A DNA stretch of 64,000 bases, taken from assembly GCA_050745265.1 (NCBI GenBank), contig JBOGKE010000175.1, positions 6,046 to 70,045 on the forward strand. The letters run 5' to 3'. The stretch is from RH2-MAG17b sp050745265 (GTDB lineage: Bacteria; Acidobacteriota; Terriglobia; UBA7540). The position numbers and the translations under genes are program-made. The notes beneath the pieces were generated by a model. The model had not been told where the DNA came from. It saw only the letters and a list, made by a program, of their open reading frames with translations, and did not search any database. This document shows positions 8,600 through 17,848 of the stretch, in pieces (the first letter of the stretch is position 1; each line of letters starts with the position of its first letter).

Positions 8600-10096
8600 T
8601 CACAGTCCCCTCTCCGCCATTCCAATGGCCGTCACGAGGGCTTTCGCCTTGTTCATGGCTTCCTCGTATTCGAGCGAAGGGTCGGAGTCCGCGACGATGC
8701 CGGCCCCGGCCTGCACGTAAGCCTTGCGGTCGCGCACCACGGCGGTGCGGATGACGATGCACGCGGTGAGGTTGCCGGAAAAATCGAGATAAAGGACGGA
8801 GCCGCCGTAAAGCCCGCGCCGCACCGGCTCGAGCTCGTCGATGATCTCCATGGCGCGGACTTTGGGAGCGCCGGTCAGCGTGCCAGCGGGGAAACAGGCG
8901 GCGAGCGCGTCGTAAATATCCGCGTCGGGACGAAGCGTGCCACGAATCGACGAGACGAGGTGCATCACGTGGGAGTAGCGCTCGACGAACATGATCTCGC
9001 GCGGCTCGACGCTGCGGAATTCGCACACCCGCCCAATGTCGTTGCGGCCCAGGTCGACCAGCATGATGTGCTCGGCGCGCTCTTTTTCGTTCGCCTTCAG
9101 CTCGGCTTCGAGGCGCAGGTCTTCCTCTTCGGTAGCGCCGCGCGGCCGCGTGCCCGCGATGGGACGATGCTCCACGCTGCGGCCACTCACCTTCACCAGC
9201 GTTTCCGGAGACGAGCCGAGCACCGTGATTGGCCCCAAGCCGAGATAGTACATGTAGGGGGACGGATTGACGGCGCGCAGAGCGCGATACACGTCGAAGG
9301 GCGCAACGCGCAACTCGATCGACAGCCGCAGCGACAGCACCACCTGAAACACATCGCCCGCCCGGATGTACTCTTTGCCGCGCTCGACCATAGCCTTGAA
9401 CTGGTCGCGGGTCATGTTCGACCTCATCCGCGAGGGCGTGCGCGGCCTCTGAAAACGCGGCAACGCGAGGGGTCGCCGCAATGCGCGCTCCATGCGATCG
9501 AGGCGCGCGATGGCCGCGTCGTACTTGGATCGCAGGCTTCCCTTCCCCTCCTCCGTGAGCACGTTCGAGATCAGGCAGAGCCGCCGCTGCACGTGATCGA
9601 ACGCCGCGAGGTCCGTGAAGTACATGAACAACGCGTCATCCATGTCGACGTCCGGCTCGACGCGCGGCGGCAGGTTTTCGATCAGCCGCACCGCTTCGTG
9701 AGCCAGGTAGCCGACGGCGCCCGCCGAGAACGGCGGCAGGCCCGCGACGGCAACGGGATGATAAGCGCGCCCGACCTCGCGCAGGTACTCGAAGATGCTC
9801 CCCGTTTCCGCCCTCTGTTTTCCTTCGCGCTCAATTCGAATGCTCGCGCCGCGGCACGAGATCACTTGAAACGGATCAACTCCGAAGAACGTATACCGCC
9901 CGACGCGCTCACCGCCCTCGACGCTCTCGAGCAGAAAGCAATTCCGCTCGGCGCCTTGGCGCGATTGCGGAGCAATTTTCAGGAACGCGGAAACGGGGCT
10001 GAGCAGGTCCGCCAGTACGAAGCGATACACCGGGACGACGTTGCCCTGGCGGGCGAGCTTGCGAAATTCCGGGAATGAGGGAGACGTTTCAGACAT
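8600..10096 (-). CDS. trpE: Anthranilate synthase component I
   Basis: Converts chorismate plus ammonia to anthranilate, the first step of tryptophan synthesis. The 498-residue product has the N-terminal tryptophan-feedback element LLESVEGGERVGRYTF, and the chorismate-binding domain with RAGDVFQVVLSLRLS, PITVLGSSPETLVKV, PIAGTRPRG and the LTGAPKVRAMEIIDELEP block. Length and motifs favour TrpE over PabB or menaquinone homologues. No trpG or other trp gene is adjacent, so the amidotransferase subunit must lie elsewhere. Start ATG at 10096. The aroDE fusion gene lies upstream on the same strand, separated by a repeat-containing gap of about 220 bases. Confidence 0.93.
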   Translation of the reverse strand: MSETSPSFPEFRKLARQGNVVPVYRFVLADLLSPVSAFLKIAPQSRQGAERNCFLLESVEGGERVGRYTFFGVDPFQVISCRGASIRIEREGKQRAETGSIFEYLREVGRAYHPVAVAGLPPFSAGAVGYLAHEAVRLIENLPPRVEPDVDMDDALFMYFTDLAAFDHVQRRLCLISNVLTEEGKGSLRSKYDAAIARLDRMERALRRPLALPRFQRPRTPSRMRSNMTRDQFKAMVERGKEYIRAGDVFQVVLSLRLSIELRVAPFDVYRALRAVNPSPYMYYLGLGPITVLGSSPETLVKVSGRSVEHRPIAGTRPRGATEEEDLRLEAELKANEKERAEHIMLVDLGRNDIGRVCEFRSVEPREIMFVERYSHVMHLVSSIRGTLRPDADIYDALAACFPAGTLTGAPKVRAMEIIDELEPVRRGLYGGSVLYLDFSGNLTACIVIRTAVVRDRKAYVQAGAGIVADSDPSLEYEEAMNKAKALVTAIGMAERGL

Positions 10097-10113
10097 TCGA
10101 ACTCACACGAAAG

Positions 10114-10312
10114 CAGGTATCAGGTGTCAGGTATCAGCAAGCTATCCCAAGTGCTTGGTGAGTGCCTCGGTCGGTCATCCTTGGTCGGTGATCCGTGGTT
10201 CGTCGCCTGTTGTGCACAGCGCTCGGGTCAGGAATCATGTCCCACGCGCCGTTGACTAGGACTCCGGACTCCAGATGTTCTTGCCGACACTTGAAACCTG
10301 ATACGTGACACT
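10114..10312. repeat. Short dispersed repeat with inverted ends between trpE and aroDE
   Basis: CAGGTATCAGGTGTCAGGTATCAG-type sequence at 10114-10137 is largely reverse-complementary to CTTGAAACCTGATACGTGACAC at 10290-10311. It is a low-complexity intergenic element with no gene in it. Confidence 0.45.
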
Positions 10313-10313
10313 C

Positions 10314-11825
10314 TCAATCCATATCTGAATGATCGAACCCTTGCCGCACCGCCTGTTCCATCAGCGCGCGCGGAGCAGACTGGCCGGTCCAGATCTCGAA
10401 CTGGCGCGCGCCTTGGTCGACGAGCATCTCGAGCCCGGAAATGGTGGTGATGCCCCGGCCGCGAGCCATCGCGAGGAGGCGGGTTTCCATCGGGTAGTAA
10501 ACCATGTCGAGCACGACTCGCACGCGCACCCGGGCCAAGTCGATGGGAATGGCGTCGGCGTTCGGCGCCATGCCGATGGGGGTCGCGTTAATGACGGCAT
10601 CCACGTCGAGTCCGTCGGCGCTTCCCCAAGGCACGACTTCCGCCGAGATGACGCGAGCGATGCGTCTCGCGAGGGCTTCACGGCGGGCTGAAATGTAGAC
10701 TTCCGCTCCTTCTCCGCGCAGCGCAAAGGCGGCGGAGCGTGCTGCGCCTCCGGCCCCAAGCACCAGAATCCGGCTGCCCGCCAGGCGCAGGCGTTTCGTA
10801 AACACTTCCACCACGGCGGCCGCGTCCGTGTTCCATCCCATCCACTTGCCGCGCTGAACGGCCACAGTGTTGCACGCGCCGATCTGAGCCGCGAGCGGGT
10901 CGATCCAATCCAGCTCTTTGATGATCGCCCGCTTGTACGGCATAGTGACGCTAAAGCCGCCAAAATTCAGGTTTCGCGCGAACCGCAGGAAGTCAGAGAG
11001 CCGGCTGGTCTCGCAAGGCAGGTAGACGGCATTCACGCGCTTCGCGTTGAACGCCGCGTTCTGCATGGAGGGAGAGAGCGAAATTGAGGCGCGCGAGCCG
11101 ACAACGCCGTAAAGCTGCGTGCGATGATCCAGGCGTTCCACGCGGTAGACGGAGCGCATCGCGTGGGCGGGAAGCTGTCCCGAAGCTACCGCAAAGTGGC
11201 TGCCCGCAGACGCGTACGTGAAGTTGCACCCCCACTTGAGGCTGAGCAGCCGCGACGGAATTCCCGAAGGCCCCAGGGCGAATGCGATCGCGCGTGGGGC
11301 TGTCCCGCGGTGCAGCGCGAGGAACTTGCGAACCTTCAGGTTATCTTCCAGACGGTGCGCGTGAGCGACGATCTTCACCCCCTGGATCGGCAGCCGGCTG
11401 AGCTTGCGGTAAATCTCGCCGAGCGGCGCCATGGAGCGGTAGTCGTGGTGCGACACCACAACCTTCGCGTTCTTGAAGCGCTCGAGGAGGATCGCGCCCC
11501 CGCGCCGGATCGACTGCGCCTCAAGATCAACCCAATGGCAGCCCCCACGCACCGCGGCTTCGAGCAGCGCGGCCTGCTGCTCCACCGAACCTTTGTACAG
11601 CCCGCCGGCTTCCTCGCGGCGGCACGTGGCGATGCTTTGCGGGAAGCGCAGCCGGAAGAGCATCTGGTGCATAAGCTGCTCAAGGTCCTGGAAGTCTCTG
11701 AGGTAATCGAGCCGCCATTCGAAGCCAACTTGCGTGCTGCCGACGTTCGCGGCCTCCTCCTCCATTGCGGAAAGCGTCGGCGCTGCGATGGTTACGAACA
11801 CACGCGGCTGCACATGCTTGGTCAA
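10314..11825 (-). CDS. aroE: Fused 3-dehydroquinate dehydratase (type I) / shikimate dehydrogenase
   Basis: A bifunctional shikimate-pathway enzyme. Residues ~8-215 are a type I dehydroquinase with the catalytic His in VVSHHDY and the Schiff-base Lys in QGVKIVAHA. Residues ~235-503 are shikimate dehydrogenase with SLSPSMQNAAF, the catalytic Lys in VTMPYKR, the Asp in GWNTDAAA and the NADP loop VLGAGGAARS. The two would convert 3-dehydroquinate to shikimate in sequence. This order is known from plants and from some bacteria including Chlamydiae. I chose the TTG at 11825 because AAGGAAGGAG lies just upstream; an earlier TTG at 11894 has no ribosome site and adds unconserved residues. A gene symbol aroDE would also be fair. 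Confidence 0.92.
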   Translation of the reverse strand: MTKHVQPRVFVTIAAPTLSAMEEEAANVGSTQVGFEWRLDYLRDFQDLEQLMHQMLFRLRFPQSIATCRREEAGGLYKGSVEQQAALLEAAVRGGCHWVDLEAQSIRRGGAILLERFKNAKVVVSHHDYRSMAPLGEIYRKLSRLPIQGVKIVAHAHRLEDNLKVRKFLALHRGTAPRAIAFALGPSGIPSRLLSLKWGCNFTYASAGSHFAVASGQLPAHAMRSVYRVERLDHRTQLYGVVGSRASISLSPSMQNAAFNAKRVNAVYLPCETSRLSDFLRFARNLNFGGFSVTMPYKRAIIKELDWIDPLAAQIGACNTVAVQRGKWMGWNTDAAAVVEVFTKRLRLAGSRILVLGAGGAARSAAFALRGEGAEVYISARREALARRIARVISAEVVPWGSADGLDVDAVINATPIGMAPNADAIPIDLARVRVRVVLDMVYYPMETRLLAMARGRGITTISGLEMLVDQGARQFEIWTGQSAPRALMEQAVRQGFDHSDMD

Positions 11826-12182
11826 ACGAAGCTCCTTCCTTGTTTGGATATCGGTGTGATTCCCCCATGGTTCAGGAGGGCCAGGGGTGGTCAAACCATG
11901 TTTCGACCGCGCCGGTCCACGACCCCGCCGGTTGCGAGTTTACACCGGAGTCTGCCAATATATGTTGTTTAATTCGAAAAAGGCAAGGATTTACCGCAAT
12001 GGCCGCAATCGCCGTCGATAGCACGGCTGCCTCAGGCTGATCTTCGCCATCACCCGCGGAAGCGCGGGTCCACCGGTTGGATTACGGCTTTCGCGGGAAC
12101 GACGTCACTTGCCCTTGCAACAGCCAGAAGGCGCGTGCTGCCACGCCGTCTGCGAACGATCTACTTGTCCCTTGTCTCTCGC
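11826..12182. other. Gene-free spacer between aroDE and nth
   Basis: About 350 bases without a supported gene. It must hold the aroDE promoter on the minus strand, but I see no clear -35/-10 pair, and no repeat of the dispersed families. Confidence 0.5.
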
Positions 12183-12869
12183 TCACACGATCTTATTCGG
12201 CGAGTCGCAGGTTTTCTCCAGTGGGCATGTAATGCAGAGGGGCTTGCGCGCCTGGCAGACCTTGCGTCCGAACCAGATCACCTGGTGGCCGAACGAAATC
12301 CAGCGATGCTTGGGAATAATCTTGATTAGGTCCTGCTCGGTCTTTTCAGGCGTGTTGGCGACGGAAAGCTTGAGGCGGTGGGAGACGCGGAAAACGTGCG
12401 TATCCACGACCACGCCGGTTGCGATGCCGTAGGCGGTGCCGAGGACCACGTTCGCCGTCTTGCGCGCCACACCGGGAAGCGCAAGGAGCTCTTCCATCGT
12501 GCGCGGCACTTGGCCGCCGAATCTCCCCACAATCTCGCTCGCGGCGCCCACGATGCTCTTCGCCTTGTTGTTGAAGAAACCCGTCGAGCGAATGTCTTCC
12601 GCCAGCGCCTCGGGGCGAACGGCCGCGAAGTCCTGCGGGGTTGGATATTTTTGAAACAGGCCGGGCGTAACCTTGTTGACGCGCTCGTCGGTGCACTGCG
12701 CCGAGAGGATCGTCGCCACCAGGAGCTGAAATGCGTTTTCGTGAAGGAGCGCGCACTCTGCGCGAGGAAACAAGCGGTCGAGCGCGGTGAAGATCATTTT
12801 CAGGCGGGCTGGCGCGGTGTAGTCGGGCTTAGCTTGTCGCTTGGCGACGGCCTTTTTTGCTGCGGGCAT
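12183..12869 (-). CDS. nth: Endonuclease III
   Basis: Base-excision-repair DNA glycosylase/AP lyase for oxidised pyrimidines. The 228-residue product carries the helix-hairpin-helix LPGVARKTANVV with the catalytic Lys, the catalytic Asp in VVDTHVFRV, and the [4Fe-4S] loop with the exact C-x6-C-x2-C-x5-C spacing (CQARKPLCITCPLEKTC). The first ~20 residues are Lys/Ala-rich and extend beyond the usual start. ATG at 12869. Confidence 0.96.
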   Translation of the reverse strand: MPAAKKAVAKRQAKPDYTAPARLKMIFTALDRLFPRAECALLHENAFQLLVATILSAQCTDERVNKVTPGLFQKYPTPQDFAAVRPEALAEDIRSTGFFNNKAKSIVGAASEIVGRFGGQVPRTMEELLALPGVARKTANVVLGTAYGIATGVVVDTHVFRVSHRLKLSVANTPEKTEQDLIKIIPKHRWISFGHQVIWFGRKVCQARKPLCITCPLEKTCDSPNKIV

Positions 12870-12898
12870 GGTCTCGGCGCGGAACGGATACTATAGCA

Positions 12899-12927
12899 CG
12901 AAGCGCCGCCGCTCGAGCGGCGCTTCG
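12899..12927. terminator. Perfect GC-rich hairpin upstream of nth
   Basis: CGAAGCGCCGC (12899-12909) pairs with GCGGCGCTTCG (12917-12927) over a 7-base loop. No T-run follows on either strand. It lies downstream of the small minus-strand gene at 13000 and may end its transcript; it is listed as a possible terminator only. Confidence 0.4.
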
Positions 12928-12999
12928 ATTGGGGCGGCAGACACCGGGGCGCAAAGCACGCGCTATCGGTGCGCGACAGCCGCCGGGGTGGAATTTGAA

Positions 13000-13176
13000 T
13001 TATTTCGGCTTGGCTCCGGGCGGTTGTAGCGGAATGGTGGCGCCGGTCCGGAAATCGTGGATGAAATACTCGAGTCCATCTTTACTCGCAAGGTCGCGCA
13101 CCGTCTGCATGGCTTTCTTCAGCTCCCTCTCCGCGCCTACCCACTTCGCGGATCCGTCCGCGAGTTTCTTGAACAT
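13000..13176 (-). CDS. Small conserved-looking hypothetical protein
   Basis: A 58-residue frame starting MFKKLADGSAKWVGAERELKK and ending near EYFIHDFRTGATIPL. The pattern (a charged start, W-V, an amphipathic helix, then EYF-x-x-D-x-R-T-G) looks like a family of tiny proteins I associate with acidobacterial genomes, but I cannot name it and give no function. A longer frame reaches 13326, but its extra residues look unselected. The ribosome site is weak. Confidence 0.45.
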   Translation of the reverse strand: MFKKLADGSAKWVGAERELKKAMQTVRDLASKDGLEYFIHDFRTGATIPLQPPGAKPK

Positions 13177-13377
13177 TCCATACCGTCCGACAGTTTTCGC
13201 CACTTCGCTCCTTGCGCCGCTCGATAGTGAACTGAAGCGGAGCCCTGCACCGAGGCGCAAGCATAGGTCTTCCGCTGCCGCGTGTCTGTCGGCTATCCGA
13301 CGGATTGACGCTTTTGTGATTACCAATTTGCTTGTTGATTATGGGTGTGTGATCATGACTGGCCGAGGAGGTAAATC

Positions 13378-14085
13378 ATGCGCGCGTCTTCGAGGGAGGA
13401 GATCTCCCGGAACCACATTTTGGCCCGATTACCCGAGAGAGAACTGAAACGCTTACTGCCCCATCTGCGCTCGGTCGCTTTTCCTCTAAAAAAGGTGATC
13501 TACCGGCCCGGCGAGCGCATCCGGTACGTCTACTTTCCGCAGGATTCGGTGGTCTCAATGATCGCTCCCATGGATGACGGAAGAAGCGTCGAGGTGAATC
13601 TGATCGGGCGCGAAGGAGTGGTGGGGGTACGGGCTATCCTGACGCGAAGGACGTACCGGCATGACTCCGTTGTGCAGATTGCGGGCGGGTGCCTGAGGAT
13701 CAGCGCGGCCCTGCTTCGGGCGGAGTTCAAGCGCGGCGGCGTACTGCAGGACCGCCTGCTTCATTACACAAGCTATCTGCTGGTCCAGACCGAGCAGACA
13801 GCGGCGTGCAATCGCGTCCACCGGATCGAGCAGCGTATGGGGCGCTGGCTGCTCATGACTCGAGATCGCGTCCAGCGAGACGACTTCGCCATGACGCACG
13901 AGTTCCTTGCGGAAATGCTAGGCGCAGCGCGCTCGGAGGTCACCATCGCGGCCGGCTCGCTCCGCAGATCGGGGATTATTCAGTACCAGCGGGGCCGAGT
14001 GACGATTCTAAATCGCAAGGGATTGGAACGCGCGGCCTGCGAATGTTACCGGATTCTTTATTCCGAGATGGATGCCATTCGGTAG
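13378..14085 (+). CDS. Crp/Fnr family transcriptional regulator
   Basis: A 235-residue protein with an N-terminal cyclic-nucleotide-type beta-roll (about residues 15-140, with VIYRPGERIRYVYFPQDSVVSM) and a C-terminal winged helix (about 150-225; DFAMTHEFLAEMLGAARSEVTI is the helix-turn-helix). The roll lacks an obvious cAMP-type phosphate-binding RxE signature, and there is no N-terminal Cys set for an Fnr cluster, so the signal is unknown. The start ATG at 13378 has GAGG about 7 bases upstream. It stands alone, so its targets cannot be read from context. Confidence 0.88.
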   Translation: MRASSREEISRNHILARLPERELKRLLPHLRSVAFPLKKVIYRPGERIRYVYFPQDSVVSMIAPMDDGRSVEVNLIGREGVVGVRAILTRRTYRHDSVVQIAGGCLRISAALLRAEFKRGGVLQDRLLHYTSYLLVQTEQTAACNRVHRIEQRMGRWLLMTRDRVQRDDFAMTHEFLAEMLGAARSEVTIAAGSLRRSGIIQYQRGRVTILNRKGLERAACECYRILYSEMDAIR

Positions 14086-14108
14086 CGGGGCGATGTTCGG
14101 CCTCGGGT

Positions 14109-14192
14109 AGGAGTTCGGAGCGGTTCGCAGGAGTTCGGGGCTGCTCGCGGGAGTTCGGGGCGGTTCGCCGGATTTCGGCGCGGTTCGCCGGA
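14109..14192. repeat. Tandem repeat, 20-bp unit, 4.2 copies
   Basis: Four adjacent imperfect copies of AGGAGTTCGGGGCGGTTCGC start at 14109, 14129, 14149 and 14169, with a 4-base remainder to 14192. It is placed just after the Crp/Fnr gene. A stretch with repeated 'cagattcca' words follows at 14210-14256. Confidence 0.85.
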
Positions 14193-14259
14193 CTCTCACC
14201 CTCCACGTTGCAGATTCAAAATTCCAGATTCCAATGCGCAGATTCCAGATTCCAGGGCA

Positions 14260-15762
14260 CTATCCCTTGTGGGAAGATGCTCGCGCGAGGGCGGGCTTTA
14301 CCACGGGCCCGGACTGGTCGTGCAGCATGGGGGTGCTCGGAATCTTTCCGCCGTCGGCCTGGATTTCCGTCATGGCGACGAGGGGCTTGGGATAGCTATT
14401 ATCCGCATTCCAGAAGAGGAACCCGACGCCGCCTTCCGCCGCGGCCACGCGAATTTCGGTGAGCACGTAGGCGAGCGAGTAGCTTTTGGTCCGCCAAGCG
14501 AACGCTTGAAGCCACGGCCTCAGGACGACACCGCTGCCCTGCGTGACCTGTTGGAAGCGGCGCATCGACTCGCCAATAAAGTGCTCGGGCGCGTCGCCCG
14601 GATCGGTGTAACCGTCGAAGTGGAAGAAGTGGGAAGGATAAATCATGGGAGAGATCACGTCGGAGTGGTGAGCGAGCTCGGCGATGTTCTGGCCCGTACG
14701 CTCGAGATCAACCTTCCTCGCCCACGCCATCACGCCGAAAACGTCCAGTGAGACGAGCACGCCCTTCGGATGCAGCTCGCTGTAAGCGCGCGCGACGAAG
14801 TCGGTAATCACCTTGCTGCGCAGCCACTCGGGGTGCTGGCTCTGATACGCAAACTTCGCGTCGGGCTGGTCGCCTTCGGCCGGGAAGCGCACGTAGTCGA
14901 ATTGAATTTCGTCGGCCCCATCATCGGCGACTTGGCGAGCGAGGTCAAGGTTAAATTGCTGAACGTCTGGCAATGACGGATCGACCCAGGCGAGCTTGCC
15001 GTTTTCGAGCCACGGCTTGCCGGTCTTGCGCGAACGGACGTCAAACTGCGGATAAGCCTGCGCCATGCTGGCGTCCCGGAAGACCGCGATCCGCGCAATC
15101 ACGTGCATGTGAAGCCCGTGCAGCCAGTGGATGTACTTCGGCAGGTTGTGGATGGTGATTCCGACGCTCGTCGAGTACTTGTGATCGTAGGGGATGCGGA
15201 TTTCGCCGTCGAAGTCCTTGATGTCGAAGACCACGGCGTTGCCGCCGGCGGCCTTCCAGCGCTCGATCAGCTCGAGACCGTGGTCGCTGCCCGCCGTCCA
15301 GCCGGTAAGATAGATCGTCCGCGCGTCAAAATCGCGAGGCACCGTCACCGGCTGGTCGTGAAAGGGCTTGTCGGGAATGCCGGGAATCAACACCGTCTGG
15401 CCGGGTTTGAGGGTCTTCCCATTGAGTTCGTTCGCCTTCTCGATCGCTTCCACGAAATCGGCGTGCCGCATGAAGATACTTTCCGGCAGGTAATGCCAGG
15501 CGAGCGAGCTCACGCTTTGGCCGCGCTTCACAACCTGCGAAAGCGTGCGCGTACTCGTCCTGATGATGAAGGAATCGGCGGGCAGAGCGGGGAGCTCGGG
15601 TTCGGCAGGACGCTGGCCGCTGGTCTTCGGCGTATCGGCGGAACGAGATCGGGCGGTGCGCCCGAAAGGCGCGGGGCGCTCGGCTCGCGCGGCGACCGCG
15701 CACAGCCCGCCCGCCGCCATCATGGCGGACAGCACGAGACCGGCGATTTTTCTGAGCCGCAT
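14260..15762 (-). CDS. Secreted LysM protein with DUF4015 putative glycoside hydrolase domain
   Basis: A 500-residue product. A signal peptide (about 1-27, ending in AVAARA) is followed by a LysM module at about 78-130 (VVKRGQSVSSLAWHY to LKPGQTVLIPG), which binds peptidoglycan-like glycans. The large domain from ~147 begins ARTIYLTGWTAGSDHG and contains VFDIKDFDGEI, HVIARIAVFRD, DEIQFDYVRFPAEGD and VSLDVFGVMAW. That is the TIM-barrel-like pattern of DUF4015, a putative glycosidase family related to GH13/GH36-type barrels. The Asp residues in these blocks are the likely catalytic ones. The substrate is unknown. Start ATG at 15762. Confidence 0.85.
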   Translation of the reverse strand: MRLRKIAGLVLSAMMAAGGLCAVAARAERPAPFGRTARSRSADTPKTSGQRPAEPELPALPADSFIIRTSTRTLSQVVKRGQSVSSLAWHYLPESIFMRHADFVEAIEKANELNGKTLKPGQTVLIPGIPDKPFHDQPVTVPRDFDARTIYLTGWTAGSDHGLELIERWKAAGGNAVVFDIKDFDGEIRIPYDHKYSTSVGITIHNLPKYIHWLHGLHMHVIARIAVFRDASMAQAYPQFDVRSRKTGKPWLENGKLAWVDPSLPDVQQFNLDLARQVADDGADEIQFDYVRFPAEGDQPDAKFAYQSQHPEWLRSKVITDFVARAYSELHPKGVLVSLDVFGVMAWARKVDLERTGQNIAELAHHSDVISPMIYPSHFFHFDGYTDPGDAPEHFIGESMRRFQQVTQGSGVVLRPWLQAFAWRTKSYSLAYVLTEIRVAAAEGGVGFLFWNADNSYPKPLVAMTEIQADGGKIPSTPMLHDQSGPVVKPALARASSHKG

Positions 15763-16350
15763 CGAACACCCCCTTGCGCTTGCGTTGGAAGAAACATACT
15801 AGCATATCGACGCACCATCGCCTTACTATAATGACCCCGCGGCTTGGCAAAAGACTCCCAGAAACCCACATTCAGGGCGCCAAGCGGGCAGGCGGCTGGG
15901 CTGGATCCCCGAACGCCAGATTCTAAATTGCAGATTGTAAACCAATTAAAAAGCGTTTGTTTTCGAGGCGTGAAACGCGATAGAATTGACTTGATCGGTA
16001 AGACCCATGAGCCCGGAAACCCTCACGGGCGGAGGCGCGGCCCCTGGCTGATCCTTCCATTGGAAACCGACGGTATTCACTCTGCAAGCGATTCGTGGAA
16101 ACTTTTTTGGCTTCTCAATCGTAGACATATTGAGCGCTGGGGCGCTGACGGCGGCAGGAAACCGCCCCGCCGGGAGCTGGGCGATACAAGATCCCGTGTT
16201 GAACTCCGAGTTGCCTGTCCGTTGGCGAATTCCGCCATGGTTCTGGGGGCGCGCAGCCTGCAGCGATGGGCGCTTGACAGCGGCAGAACGCCGCCAAATG
16301 GCCGGAACGCTGCAATCGTTGAGACCCTCTGATTGCGTGAAGGAGATCGA
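15763..16350. other. Gene-free divergent region upstream of the efflux operon
   Basis: Nearly 590 bases without a supported gene. It separates the minus-strand DUF4015 gene from the + strand adaptor gene, so it must hold promoters for both. TATAAT occurs at 15827-15832 on the + strand but without a matching -35. The short frames here lack ribosome sites and family features. Confidence 0.5.
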
Positions 16351-17820
16351 ATGAAGCCGTGGAAGAAAAATCTGCTGGTGGGCGTGCTGATCCTGGTCCT
16401 CATCATTGCGACTGTCGCCGGCATCCTTTGGAGCCGACGCGGCCAAGTGACGGTGCAGACCGCAAAAGTCGGGACACAGACGATCACCTCTGTCGTGACC
16501 GCCTCAGGGCAGATTGAGCCGGAGAATTACGCGAACGTCAACGCCAATTCGATGGGCCGGATCACGGATATCGACGTGTCCGAAGGCCAGCGCGTGACGA
16601 AGGGACAGTTGCTGCTTCGGACGCAGGACACCCAGGAGCAGGCGGACATGGACGCGCAGGCGGCGGGGGTGAGGGCGAGCGAAGCGACTCTAGCGGCTGA
16701 CGAAGCCTCGATGGAATCCAATGCCGCCGCCATCAATACTTCGAAGGCGGAGATCGCGCAGGACCAAGCGCAGTTGGCCCAGGCGAAGCAGGCGTACGAC
16801 CGCGGTCTCGAACTCCTGAAGGGGGGCCTGCTCTCGAAGGAAGATTTTGACACGCGCTACAGTACGCTGCAGGTGGACCAGGCGACGCTGCAATCTGCTC
16901 AGGCCAAGCTCAAACAGGCGCAGGCGCAGTACCAGCAATCGAAAAACACGCGTGACATGGCCAGCGCCCAGGTGGCGCAGAACCGCGCCACGCTGATGCG
17001 ATATACCGATCTGCGCAATCAGACGATTTACCAATCTCCCTACACGGGTGTGATCACCGACCTGCCGGTGCACGTCGGCGACAGTGTGGTGCCCGGCGTG
17101 CAGAATACCGCCGGAAGTCTGCTTTTCCAGGTGTCGGACATGTCGGTTGTTAATGCCGAGATTATGGTCGACGAAACCGACATCTCCAGTATTCGGCTGA
17201 ACCAGCCGGCGTACATCCAGGTGGACGCGCTGCCGGATAAGACGCTGAACGGGCGGGTCACCGAAATCGGCCAGAGCGCGCTCAGCAGCACGACGGGCCA
17301 AACGACCACCGGCCAGCAGCAAAGCTCCAGCACCACCGAGGAAGCGAAGCAGTTCAAAGTGGTGGTGCGGCTGTCGGACCCGCCTCCGGGTCTGCGGCCT
17401 GGGCTCTCAGCCACGGCGCGGATTATCACGGCCGTGCACAAGGACGCGATCAGCATTCCCATTCAGGCCGTCACCGTGCGATCGAAAAAAGAGCTGGAGA
17501 AAGAGAAGACCGGAGCAAAAGGCCAGGTGCTCGCGGCGGAAACGCAGCCGCCCGCCACCGCCGATCCCGCCGCGGCCAATCCGAACTCCGACGACGAGCA
17601 AGGCGTCTTCGTCATCCGCAACCAGCGCGCCGTCTTTGTGCCCGTCACGACCGGCATTATGGGTGCGATGAACGTCGAGGTCTTGAAGGGGATTCGGTCG
17701 GGGGACGAGATCATCACCGGCAGTTATTCCGTGCTTCGCACCATCAAGCCCGGCACCAAGGTCCGGATTGACAACTCGGCGCCCGCGACTCCGAACGCCG
17801 CGGCGCAAAGCAGCTCGTGA
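16351..17820 (+). CDS. MacA-like periplasmic adaptor (HlyD/RND-type membrane fusion protein)
   Basis: A 489-residue membrane-fusion protein: one N-terminal transmembrane helix (about 7-30), the lipoyl-type half TQTITSVVTASGQIEPENYANV, a long Ala/Gln-rich coiled coil (about 100-220), the second half IYQSPYTGVITDLPVHVGDSV, and a beta-barrel with LSDPPPGLRPGLSATARI. The ATG at 16351 follows AAGGAG; a start 18 bases earlier is worse. It bridges the inner-membrane transporter encoded next to an outer-membrane channel, which is not in this window. A low-complexity insert (about 395-425) is unusual. First gene of the operon with the ATPase and permeases. Confidence 0.9.
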   Translation: MKPWKKNLLVGVLILVLIIATVAGILWSRRGQVTVQTAKVGTQTITSVVTASGQIEPENYANVNANSMGRITDIDVSEGQRVTKGQLLLRTQDTQEQADMDAQAAGVRASEATLAADEASMESNAAAINTSKAEIAQDQAQLAQAKQAYDRGLELLKGGLLSKEDFDTRYSTLQVDQATLQSAQAKLKQAQAQYQQSKNTRDMASAQVAQNRATLMRYTDLRNQTIYQSPYTGVITDLPVHVGDSVVPGVQNTAGSLLFQVSDMSVVNAEIMVDETDISSIRLNQPAYIQVDALPDKTLNGRVTEIGQSALSSTTGQTTTGQQQSSSTTEEAKQFKVVVRLSDPPPGLRPGLSATARIITAVHKDAISIPIQAVTVRSKKELEKEKTGAKGQVLAAETQPPATADPAAANPNSDDEQGVFVIRNQRAVFVPVTTGIMGAMNVEVLKGIRSGDEIITGSYSVLRTIKPGTKVRIDNSAPATPNAAAQSSS

Positions 17821-17848
17821 CGCTCTCGGCGAAGGAAAGACAACAGGC

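Noticed and set aside
8552..10078. A long + strand frame (508 codons) opposite trpE
   Set aside because: Antisense shadow; TrpE motifs are complete on the other strand.
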